Origin: Chloroflexota bacterium
GTDB lineage: Bacteria; Chloroflexota; Ktedonobacteria; Ktedonobacterales; JACDGC01
Direction of reading: 5' to 3'
Length of the DNA: 6,310 nt
Assembly: GCA_021812265.1 (NCBI GenBank)
Contig: JAKAOI010000147.1
Coordinates: 1 to 6,310 of the forward strand
Position 1 is the stretch's first letter. Every line of letters starts with the position of its first letter. Below, piece after piece: positions 1 to 5,660 of this stretch. The notes below the pieces were generated by a model that was not told where the DNA came from, did no database searches, and worked only from the letters and a program-made list of their open reading frames with translations. Position numbers and translations under genes: made by a program.

Positions 1-803
1 TCCGATCTCATAGTGTTTTTTATCGCCGAAGGAGCAAAATCGAATAACGCGCTCATTTCTTCGGGACTGCGCAAATAATATTCATTACTGTCGAAGCGCA
101 TGCGCTTGGGATCATCCATCGTTTTGCCGGTTTGAATACACAACAGAATATCTTGACTCCGCGCGTCTTCGGCGTGCACATAATGCAGATCGTTTGTGGC
201 TAAAAGAGGGATGTTTGTTTCTTTATGCAGCGCTAATAACGCCTCATTCAGCCGATTCTGATCTTCCAAGCCATGGTGCTGCTGCAATTCCAGATAATAG
301 CGCCCCGGAAAAACCGAGGTATACCATTCCAATGTTTGCCGGGCGCCGTTCATATCACCCTGCAAAAGCAATTTGGGAATTTCACCGGAAAGACACGTAG
401 AGGTGGCAATGATTCCTTCGCTGTACTGTTCCAAATGCGCTTTATCAATCCTTGGCCGCACATAATAGCCTTTTGTGTGGGCGATGGTTGTAAGTTTCAG
501 AAGATTTTTATAGCCGATATCATTTTCTGCCAGCAGCAGCAAATGGAAATAGTCATACATCCCTGTTTTTTCAGTGATTGGTTTCGGGGACAGATACGCC
601 TCTACGCCGATAATCGGTTTTACTCCAGCTTCTTGGCACGCTTGATAAAATTCAATTGCGCCATACATAGCCCCATGATCGGTGAGCGCCAATGCAGACA
701 TTCCCTGCGCTTTTGCGGTTTTTGCCAGATCTTTTAAGTGAGAATGGCCGTCCAGCAGCGAATATTCGCTATGCGTGTGAAGGTGGGTAAATTCTGCGGG
801 CAT
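1..803 (-). CDS. dnaE: DNA polymerase III subunit alpha, N-terminal part (PHP domain), 3' end outside window
   Basis: This is the catalytic subunit of the replicative DNA polymerase III; the N-terminal PHP domain is a metal-dependent phosphoesterase-like fold that can proofread in some lineages. Reading the minus strand from ATG 803-801 gives 267 uninterrupted codons that run off the left edge, so only about a quarter of the usual ~1150 residues is present. Visible landmarks are HLHTHSEYSLLDG (residues 7-19), LTDHG (40-44), KPIIGVEAY (62-70), STCLSGE (135-141), ATNDLHY (202-208) and LLCIQTGKT (220-228). Residues expected to be PHP metal ligands are all present: H9, H11, D18, H43, E68, H87, C137, D205 and H207. 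An AGGA lies about 12 nt upstream of the chosen ATG, and the product starts just before the conserved HLHxH motif, as is normal. The family call is very safe; the lineage resemblance (Chloroflexota/Firmicutes-like rather than E. coli-like) is by eye. Confidence 0.95.
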   Translation of the reverse strand, partial: MPAEFTHLHTHSEYSLLDGHSHLKDLAKTAKAQGMSALALTDHGAMYGAIEFYQACQEAGVKPIIGVEAYLSPKPITEKTGMYDYFHLLLLAENDIGYKNLLKLTTIAHTKGYYVRPRIDKAHLEQYSEGIIATSTCLSGEIPKLLLQGDMNGARQTLEWYTSVFPGRYYLELQQHHGLEDQNRLNEALLALHKETNIPLLATNDLHYVHAEDARSQDILLCIQTGKTMDDPKRMRFDSNEYYLRSPEEMSALFDFAPSAIKNTMRS

Positions 804-863
804 GAAAAATTAACATCCTATCTATCTGAAATATAAAAAAGAAACTTATACAATATATATTAT
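804..863 (-). promoter_or_regulatory. AT-rich leader and possible promoter of dnaE
   Basis: This 60-bp interval between dnaE and repeat copy 1 is very AT-rich. Read on the minus strand it contains TATAAG (850-845), which could be a -10 box, and overlapping TATATT motifs just upstream, then AGGA near the start codon. A convincing -35 box is not visible; any -35 would fall inside or at the edge of the inverted-repeat element. The call rests on composition and position only. Confidence 0.25.
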
Positions 864-1001
864 CAGGATTTTCGCTTCAGCATGGAAAAATCGGAGATGT
901 ACAAGGGTCGGCGCCCCTTGTACGGGGTTCTGGGGTATCCCCAGACCTCCCTTTGTTTCAGATACGAAAAACATGCGCTTCTCTTTCAAGCGAAAGTCCT
1001 A
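864..1001 (+). mobile_element. MITE-like inverted-repeat element, copy 1
   Basis: This non-coding element of about 138 bp has ends that are inverted repeats: AGGATTTTCGCTT (865-877) and AAGCGAAAGTCCT (988-1000), 12 of 13 bases complementary. A related copy lies at 1772-1910 in the same orientation, about four fifths identical by eye with small indels. The sequence ATTAT flanks it on both sides (859-863 and 1002-1006), which could be a 5-bp target duplication. Inside are two strong hairpins: arms 899-907/915-923 (9 bp, 7-nt loop) and arms 929-935/939-945 (7 bp, 3-nt loop). It sits between the divergent dnaE and the small gene at 1333. No coding capacity for a transposase exists, so movement would need a helper elsewhere. 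A REP/BIME-like or regulatory repeat is the main alternative. Confidence 0.6.
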
Positions 1002-1321
1002 ATTATGATGAACATAGCGGCGACATTGCGCGCTCGAAGAATCTGCTTATACGAATCTTGCGTCGAAAACACTTGCGAAATCGCTCCAGATTCATTGTAT
1101 ATTATGCTGGTTCCGGTTACAAATATGCTAAAGATAGTATTGGCGGCTTATCACTCAGTTTGTTTGCGCCGCGCCATCTTAAAGAGACATCTAGGCCGTA
1201 TTTTTGTGACAATAAGACATCATGATCTGCGGTATTTTATGCGATGAAATATGAGTGGTACGTGTGATTCGTCAACGAAGACGCATCTCTCGTAGCATCC
1301 TATTTTTAGTAACAAATACAC
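1002..1321. other. Intergenic stretch without a recognised gene
   Basis: Between repeat copy 1 and the ribosome binding site of the small gene there are about 320 bp with no convincing coding region on either strand. Open frames here lack ribosome binding sites, start inside the repeat, and give products of unfamiliar, Arg/Cys/Ile-rich composition. The promoter of the gene at 1333 should lie here; AT-rich motifs such as TATATT near 1099 are present but without a good partner box. A short TTCGT-CA-ACGAA inverted repeat near 1268-1279 is the only other structure noticed. Confidence 0.5.
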
Positions 1322-1327
1322 AAGGAG
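1322..1327 (+). promoter_or_regulatory. Ribosome binding site of the small hydrophobic-segment protein
   Basis: AAGGAG lies 5 nt upstream of ATG 1333. This near-perfect Shine-Dalgarno sequence fixes the start at 1333 and rules out an in-frame upstream start at 1255, whose extra 26 Arg-rich residues would precede a normal signal or membrane segment. Confidence 0.8.
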
Positions 1328-1332
1328 TTTCC

Positions 1333-1587
1333 ATGAAAAAGACCGCAGTAGTCACTTCTCTCGTTTTGGCCGCGTTTGGGGCCGGAGCAGCTTATTTAGC
1401 GTCGCGTGAAGACAGCCGCGCATGGCTCGTTAAAGCCGGAACTACGGCGTATAAAGGATTTACCGGAGCCGTTGAGTGGGTAAACCAATTCCGTGAAACA
1501 AATACATATGATTTTTCTCAGCATGAACTGCCCAAATATGAGGCAAACGGTTCGCATCAGCGCGAACCCGAATATACTCATAATTAA
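1333..1587 (+). CDS. Small membrane-anchored or exported protein of unknown function (84 aa)
   Basis: The predicted product is 84 residues. It begins MKKTAVVTSLVLAAFGAGAA, a Lys-Lys start followed by an Ala/Val/Leu-rich hydrophobic segment (about residues 4-23), then a charged stretch (SREDSRAW), a short possibly amphipathic part (about 30-53) and a polar, His/Glu/Asn-rich tail. The hydrophobic segment could be a signal peptide or a single membrane anchor; the overall shape, with a Gly/Ala-rich helix then a charged amphipathic region, is reminiscent of small YtxH-like proteins, but no motif proves this. It has no cysteine, so it is not a lipoprotein. The gene stands alone, bracketed by the two copies of the inverted-repeat element, and is followed 46 bp later by a perfect 10-bp hairpin. 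The good ribosome binding site and signal-like start support it being real; its function is not recognised. Confidence 0.72.
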   Translation: MKKTAVVTSLVLAAFGAGAAYLASREDSRAWLVKAGTTAYKGFTGAVEWVNQFRETNTYDFSQHELPKYEANGSHQREPEYTHN

Positions 1588-1633
1588 AAACATGCGGTTC
1601 ATATCAAAAAAAGCATATAATATATATTTTTTC

Positions 1634-1660
1634 ATCCGCATGAGCAAAAATCATGCGGAT
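1634..1660 (+). terminator. Strong hairpin after the small gene, possible weak terminator
   Basis: ATCCGCATGA (1634-1643) and TCATGCGGAT (1651-1660) form a perfect 10-bp stem with a 7-nt A-rich loop. It lies 46 bp after the stop codon of the small gene. There is no U-tract after the stem on the plus strand; the T-run is upstream (about 1627-1632). It is therefore not a canonical intrinsic terminator, but could stabilise the 3' end of the transcript or help termination. Confidence 0.35.
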
Positions 1661-1771
1661 AACCGCGTTAAGTGAAGTTGAGTGAAATATCTGAGACAGT
1701 ACTTTCAGCAAACAGCTCGGCAAATTCCATAAAACGCTGGGGCATAAAGAATATACTGGATATAACCGATT

Positions 1772-1910
1772 CAGGACTTTCGCTTCAGCAGGGAAAATCG
1801 AGGGATGTATAAGGGGCAGTCGCCCCTTGTACGGGGTTCCGGAGTGTCCTCAGCCACCTTCTGATTCAAATACGAGAAAACATGTGCCGTTCTTTCAAGC
1901 GAAAGTCCTG
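1772..1910 (+). mobile_element. MITE-like inverted-repeat element, copy 2
   Basis: This second copy of the element at 864-1001 is about 139 bp long and in the same orientation. Its ends form a perfect 14-bp inverted repeat, CAGGACTTTCGCTT (1772-1785) and AAGCGAAAGTCCTG (1897-1910). The flanks CGATT (1767-1771) and CAATT (1911-1915) match at 4 of 5 positions, a possible eroded target duplication. The central hairpin is kept: arms 1807-1817 and 1822-1832, 11 pairs including one G-U, with a 4-nt loop. The second hairpin of copy 1 is largely destroyed here. The element ends 51 bp before the start codon of the S53 peptidase, so it forms part of that gene's upstream region and could affect its transcription. 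Confidence 0.62.
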
Positions 1911-1945
1911 CAATTGAAAATCATGATGGATTCATACTTAATTTT

Positions 1946-1952
1946 AAGGAAG
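1946..1952 (+). promoter_or_regulatory. Ribosome binding site fixing the S53 peptidase start
   Basis: AAGGAAG lies 9 nt before ATG 1962. The open frame continues upstream to a TTG at 1827, but that start lies inside the hairpin of repeat copy 2, has no Shine-Dalgarno sequence, and would put 45 unrelated residues before a normal signal peptide. The ATG at 1962 is therefore preferred; ATG 1924 and ATG 1927 have no comparable site. Confidence 0.75.
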
Positions 1953-1961
1953 TTTTTTTTG

Positions 1962-4900
1962 ATGAAAAAACTGTTATTTGCGGCGGCAATCATTGCCGCG
2001 CTGGTTTGGCAAGGCTCTATAAAAAATTTGCGCGTATCCGCGCCGCTGCGTCCGCAAATAACAGTATTGCGGCAAAACTCAATACTGCCAAATCGGTTTG
2101 CAGTTATTGAGCCGATGGCAGACACCGCCCCATTAAATATCCACGTTAATATGGCAATAAAAAACCCGGCGACGCTAAAGGCGTTTATAGCTGCGCAGCA
2201 AAACCCCGCTTCGGCGCTCTATCATAACTACATTACTCCGGCGCAGTTTGCCCTCATGTTTGGCCCCACTACCACGCAATTGGCGGCAGTGGAAAATTAT
2301 TTAGCGGCTCAAGGAATGACCGGCATAGAGGTTTCTGCCAACCATTTAATTATCAGCGCCAACGCCACCGCAGCGCAAGCCGCAGCCGCGTTTCAGGCGC
2401 GTATGGCGTTGATATCCGTGCAAGGACATGTTTATTATGATTCAGTAACATCACCGGCAGCGCCACAAACTATTGCGCCCTATATTACCGCTATTACCGG
2501 CTTGGATAATTTGCCGAAAGCGCAGCCGCATGTGCTCTTTGCCTCGAAAAATTCCGCAACACCCAAAGTGGGAAGCGGCCCGGTAGGCGGATATACCCCT
2601 GCGCAATTAGTTTCGGGATATGATATTGGTTCGCTGCAAACAGCGGTAAACAGCGGCGCCAACATAAGAATCGGTTTGGTAGAGTTTGACGGCTTTACGC
2701 AAAGCGATGTCAACGCATTTGCCGGCAATTATAGCCTGCCAGACCCTAATATAACCATCCATTTGGTAAACGGCGCAACAAATACCCCGGGAAGCGGCGC
2801 TATTGAAGATGAATTGGATATAGAGGTGCTAAACTCTATTGCGCCGAACGCCGCGCAAGATGTGTATATCGCCACGCAGTCAACCCCATATACCGATGTT
2901 CTGAGCGCCATAGCCACTGCAGACATCGATCCGGTTGTTTCCGCCAGCTGGGGCAGCTGTGAAGCCGCCAATGGCTCCGCAACGCTGAACGCAATGGACT
3001 CTGTTTTTATGGAGATGGCCGCACAAGGGCAAACTTTCTTTGCCGCCGCCGGTGATTCCGGAGCCTACGACTGCAATGACTCATTGAATTCATACCCAAG
3101 CTTGGCGGTTGATTCACCGGCCGATGATCCATATGTTGTTGGAGTCGGCGGCACACAATTGCAGCTTACTGCGTTTAACCAATACCAAAGTGAAAGTGTA
3201 TGGGGCGACCCAACAGACACATCCAACAGCGCTACCGGAGCCGGCGGCGGCGGCGGATATAGCGCTATGTTCAACGAACCATCGTATCAAAACACGGCGC
3301 CAAATATCAGCGATCCAACGCAAATGCGTGTCGTCCCCGATGTTTCCGCTAACGCAGATCCTGCAACAGGATATTCTATGTACTGTACGATCAGCGCATC
3401 CGGCTGTTATTCATCCGGTTGGACGATTGTCGGAGGAACGAGCGCCGCCGCGCCGCTATGGACGGCAGTAATGGCGCAAATCGACGCATATCTTACCGCT
3501 CATAACAAACCCAAAGCCGGCTATGTGAATCAAGCGCTTTATACCTATTACAACTCTTCCGCATATAGCTCAGCGTATCACGACATTACCCAAGGAAATA
3601 ATTTATATTATTCCGCAACAGCAAACTATGATCCTGCGTCGGGAATCGGAAGCTTAGACGCATGGAATCTGGCGCAAGTATTTGTTAATGGAGTATCGTC
3701 GTCCGGCGGAACACCAACTCCTACCCCAAGCGTAACGGCGACCGCTACTACAACTCCGACAGCTACTACAACAGCCACTGCTACCACAACTCCGACAGCT
3801 ACTACAACGGCAACAGTTACCGCAACTCCGACAGCTACCGCAACTCCGGCCCCTAAAACACCGCTGCAAAATTCTATTGGCGTCTACAATTCCCAAACCG
3901 GAACCTTTTATCTGAAAAACAGCAATGGCAACGGAAACGCCGATAATATATTTGCATACGGGCCGGCAAATAGTGTTCCGCTGGTGGGTGACTGGACGGG
4001 CAGCGGATATGACACCGTCGGCGTATATGTGCCACAAACCGGCGCGTTCTTTTTGAAAAACACCAACTCTGCCGGGCCGGCCGATATTTCTTTTGTGTAC
4101 GGGCCACCAAACAGTGTTCCGCTGGTGGGTGACTGGACGGGCAGCGGATATGACACCGTCGGCGTATATGTGCCCCAAACCGGCGCGTTCTTTTTGAAAA
4201 ACACCAACTCCTCCGGCAACGCCGATATTTCTTTTGTGTACGGGCCGCCAAACAGTGTTCCGCTGGTGGGTGACTGGACGGGCAGCGGATATAACACCGT
4301 CGGTGTATACGACTCAAAAACCGGCGCGTTCTTTTTGAAAAACACCAACTCCTCCGGCAGCGCCGATACTTCTTTTGTGTATGGGCCGGCGGGCAGCGTT
4401 CCAATCGTGGGAGGTTGGGTAGGCAAAGGATATAGCAGTATTGGCGCCTACGATTCCCAAACGGGAACCTTCTTTTTGAAAAATGGCAGCTCCACCGGCG
4501 CTACAGATATTTCATTTGTTTTTGGGCCGGCAGGCAGTGTTCCAATCGTGGGAGACTGGACGGGCAACGGATATGACAGCGTCGGCGCATATGATTCGCA
4601 AACGGGGACATTTTTTCTGAAATACGCCAACTCTGCCGGTCCGGCAGATAATTCTTTTGTATTCGGACCGGCAGGCAGTATTCCAATCGTGGGAGACTGG
4701 ACGGGCAAAGGATATGACAGCGTTGGTGTGTATGACGCCCAAACGGGGACCTTTTACCTCAAAAACAGCAACTCTGCCGGTCCGGCAGATAACACCTTCG
4801 TATTCGGACCACTGGGCAGTATTCCAATTGTGGGAGATTGGACGGGCAAAGGATATGACAGCGTTGGTGTGTATAATAACGGCTGGTTTTATTTGCGAAA

Positions 4901-4985
4901 CAGTAACGCAGCAGGCAACACCGATATTACAGCTAATTTTGGGCCATCCGGCGCAACTCCTATAGCCGGCAAGTGGCATACATAA
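1962..4985 (+). CDS. Secreted S53 family (sedolisin/kumamolisin-like) serine-carboxyl peptidase with C-terminal repeat array
   Basis: The product is a secreted endopeptidase of 1007 residues; S53 enzymes cleave proteins, mostly at acidic pH, and mature by removing an N-terminal pro-domain. In order (numbered from ATG 1962): signal peptide (MKKLLFAAAIIAALVW, about 1-20, no lipobox); activation pro-domain (about 50-190); S53 catalytic domain (about 210-578); Thr/Ala/Pro linker (584-632); eight 47-residue repeats (638-1007). The catalytic Glu and Asp are read as E282 and D286 in IEDELDIEV, the oxyanion Asp as D365 in AAAGDSGAYDC, and the nucleophile as S494 in VGGTSAAAP. YHDIT and YDPASGIGS (about 539-563) fit the C-terminal calcium site of the family. 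Four cysteines (C333, C371, C475, C482) could form two disulfides, agreeing with export. No sortase, PEP-CTERM or lipid anchor is seen, so release or repeat-mediated attachment is possible. The gene is monocistronic, with an intrinsic terminator after it. Confidence 0.95.
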   Translation: MKKLLFAAAIIAALVWQGSIKNLRVSAPLRPQITVLRQNSILPNRFAVIEPMADTAPLNIHVNMAIKNPATLKAFIAAQQNPASALYHNYITPAQFALMFGPTTTQLAAVENYLAAQGMTGIEVSANHLIISANATAAQAAAAFQARMALISVQGHVYYDSVTSPAAPQTIAPYITAITGLDNLPKAQPHVLFASKNSATPKVGSGPVGGYTPAQLVSGYDIGSLQTAVNSGANIRIGLVEFDGFTQSDVNAFAGNYSLPDPNITIHLVNGATNTPGSGAIEDELDIEVLNSIAPNAAQDVYIATQSTPYTDVLSAIATADIDPVVSASWGSCEAANGSATLNAMDSVFMEMAAQGQTFFAAAGDSGAYDCNDSLNSYPSLAVDSPADDPYVVGVGGTQLQLTAFNQYQSESVWGDPTDTSNSATGAGGGGGYSAMFNEPSYQNTAPNISDPTQMRVVPDVSANADPATGYSMYCTISASGCYSSGWTIVGGTSAAAPLWTAVMAQIDAYLTAHNKPKAGYVNQALYTYYNSSAYSSAYHDITQGNNLYYSATANYDPASGIGSLDAWNLAQVFVNGVSSSGGTPTPTPSVTATATTTPTATTTATATTTPTATTTATVTATPTATATPAPKTPLQNSIGVYNSQTGTFYLKNSNGNGNADNIFAYGPANSVPLVGDWTGSGYDTVGVYVPQTGAFFLKNTNSAGPADISFVYGPPNSVPLVGDWTGSGYDTVGVYVPQTGAFFLKNTNSSGNADISFVYGPPNSVPLVGDWTGSGYNTVGVYDSKTGAFFLKNTNSSGSADTSFVYGPAGSVPIVGGWVGKGYSSIGAYDSQTGTFFLKNGSSTGATDISFVFGPAGSVPIVGDWTGNGYDSVGAYDSQTGTFFLKYANSAGPADNSFVFGPAGSIPIVGDWTGKGYDSVGVYDAQTGTFYLKNSNSAGPADNTFVFGPLGSIPIVGDWTGKGYDSVGVYNNGWFYLRNSNAAGNTDITANFGPSGATPIAGKWHT
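3711..3857 (+). repeat. Low-complexity Thr/Ala/Pro linker of the S53 protein
   Basis: This in-frame segment encodes about 49 residues almost wholly of Thr, Ala and Pro (TPTPTPSVTATATTTPTATT and onward), separating the catalytic domain from the repeat array. At DNA level a 36-bp unit around CAACTCCGACAGCTACTACA recurs (about 3744 and 3780) with a degenerate third copy, so it behaves as a minisatellite likely to vary in length. Such linkers are typical of extracellular multidomain enzymes and are possible O-glycosylation sites in some bacteria. Confidence 0.85.
3873..4982 (+). repeat. Eight tandem 47-residue (141-bp) GDWTGxGxDxVGVY repeats
   Basis: The unit start (S/T-I/V-G-V/A-Y) recurs exactly every 141 bp at 3873, 4014, 4155, 4296, 4437, 4578, 4719 and 4860; the last unit is two residues shorter at its TG turn and ends the protein. 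The consensus reads xVGVYDxQTGTFFLKN, then NSxGxADxSFVYGP, then xxSVPIVGDWTGxGYD. This resembles FG-GAP/VCBS-type repeats that form beta-propellers or adhesive stalks in secreted proteins; eight units could make an eight-bladed propeller, which is inference. Units 2 and 3 are nearly identical at DNA level (about nine differences in 141 bases by eye), indicating recent duplication or gene conversion. Unit 5 region has a variant VGGWVGKGYS in place of VGDWTGxGYD. Confidence 0.9.
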
Positions 4986-4988
4986 TAT

Positions 4989-5021
4989 ACGTTTCCATTA
5001 CGTTCCATATACGTTCCCATT
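4989..5021. repeat. Three contiguous 11-bp repeats ACGTTYCCATT-like
   Basis: ACGTTTCCATT (4989-4999), ACGTTCCATAT (5000-5010) and ACGTTCCCATT (5011-5021) are head-to-tail imperfect 11-bp repeats lying exactly between the stop codon of the S53 gene and the stem of its terminator. The function is unknown. Confidence 0.6.
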
Positions 5022-5060
5022 GCAGATGCGACTATAACGCCCGGCCGCATCTGCTTTTTT
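5022..5060 (+). terminator. Intrinsic terminator of the S53 peptidase gene
   Basis: GCAGATGCG (5022-5030) and CGCATCTGC (5046-5054) form a perfect 9-bp stem around a 15-nt loop, followed directly by six T (5055-5060). It lies 36 bp after the stop codon at 4985 on the plus strand: a canonical Rho-independent terminator. Confidence 0.88.
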
Positions 5061-5215
5061 GCAAAAAGCGGCGGACGCGCTCAATACGCGCAACAAAGGC
5101 TGGCGCTGCCTGTAAATCACCGGATGATATCCATGATGAGCAGATGGCGCATCTAATCCTCATATGATGAATTCCTGCGGTATGCCCTGAAAAATTCCCC
5201 CACATTGTTTGATTA

Positions 5216-5593
5216 TTGACTAAAAAGTCAACGTATCGTGATCGTGTGCAGGCTACATTCATTGAAATTCTGGCAAGTGGTCAAACATCCATCAACGATG
5301 TTGCGGCGCGGCTTGCGGTAAGCAGCCGAACGCTCCAACGGCGACTGCGCGTTGAGGGAACCAGTTTTCAAAAAGCGCCGGATGATCTGCGAGAAGAATT
5401 AGCTTGGCGTTATCTCATCTCCTCAGAGTACTCCAGCGGACAAATCGCTTTTTTACTGGGATATGAAGAGGCAAATTCGTTGTATCGCGCCTTTCGTTCC
5501 CGAACCGGCCTAACACCCGAATATGCCCGGATTCGGGGGCGACAAAAAACCACGGATAATGGATACATGAATGTGAAGATATTCGCAGCATAA
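5216..5593 (+). CDS. AraC-family HTH DNA-binding domain protein, probably an N-terminally truncated remnant
   Basis: The frame encodes up to 125 residues covering the complete two-helix-turn-helix DNA-binding domain of AraC-family transcriptional activators: SINDVAARLAVSSRTLQRRL (residues 26-45) is the first HTH, and the second is around SSGQIAFLLGYEEANSLYRA with the family signature RAFRSRTGLTPEYAR. The upstream part RVQATFIEILASGQ matches the region that normally leads into this domain in the ~330-residue members that carry an arabinose-binding-like N-terminal half. That half is absent: a TGA at 5210-5212 closes the frame just before, the only start is TTG 5216 (or GTG 5246), and no ribosome binding site is visible. 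The 5' edge coincides with an inverted repeat, TTGACT-AAAA-AGTCAA. It is most likely a decayed regulator; a stand-alone HTH protein cannot be excluded. It lies downstream of the S53 terminator, so it is not cotranscribed with it. Confidence 0.7.
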   Translation: MTKKSTYRDRVQATFIEILASGQTSINDVAARLAVSSRTLQRRLRVEGTSFQKAPDDLREELAWRYLISSEYSSGQIAFLLGYEEANSLYRAFRSRTGLTPEYARIRGRQKTTDNGYMNVKIFAA

Positions 5594-5626
5594 ACAAAAT
5601 GCGCCTTCAGAAATTCCGAAGGCGCA
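5592..5626 (-). terminator. Intrinsic terminator of the minus-strand repeat-protein gene
   Basis: TGCGCCTTC (5600-5608) and GAAGGCGCA (5618-5626) form a perfect 9-bp stem with a 9-nt loop. On the minus strand the stem is followed by TTTTGTTTA (5599-5591), which gives a T-tract, and it lies about 34 bp after the stop codon of the minus-strand gene at 5661. On the plus strand it starts 7 nt after the AraC stop but has no T-tract, so its main direction is minus; it may also insulate the convergent fragment. Confidence 0.8.
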
Positions 5627-5660
5627 CTCATCCTTGCGTTACAAGGACGTGGTTAGGAGA

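Noticed and set aside
273..737. A 154-codon plus-strand frame opposite dnaE
   Set aside because: The minus strand here encodes unmistakable DnaE PHP motifs; the plus-strand product is Phe/Ile/Cys-rich with no recognisable feature.
882..1247. A 121-codon open frame starting within repeat copy 1
   Set aside because: It starts inside the inverted-repeat element, lacks a ribosome binding site, and its product has no domain-like composition. The overlapping 90-codon frame is no better.
864..1910. Composite transposon formed by the two element copies around the small gene
   Set aside because: The copies encode no transposase and the outer flanks (ATTAT and CAATT) do not match as a shared target duplication.
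1914..1942. TTGAAA, 17-bp spacer, CTTAAT as a promoter for the S53 gene
   Set aside because: Transcription would start near 1949, inside the AAGGAAG ribosome binding site at 1946-1952, which would destroy the leader. The -10 match is also weak.
3654..4426. Long minus-strand open frames (172-176 codons) opposite the S53 repeats, rich in Arg/Cys/Ser or Thr/Pro
   Set aside because: They are periodic antisense shadows of the 141-bp repeats in the real gene, with no starts or ribosome binding sites of their own.
3711..4982. Tandem repeats as a possible CRISPR array
   Set aside because: The repeats are contiguous, in frame, protein-coding units of 36 and 141 bp without unique spacers.
5022..5060. 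Hairpin as part of the 11-bp repeat structure
   Set aside because: The stem does not contain the repeat unit, and the six-T tract directly after it is fully explained by an intrinsic terminator.
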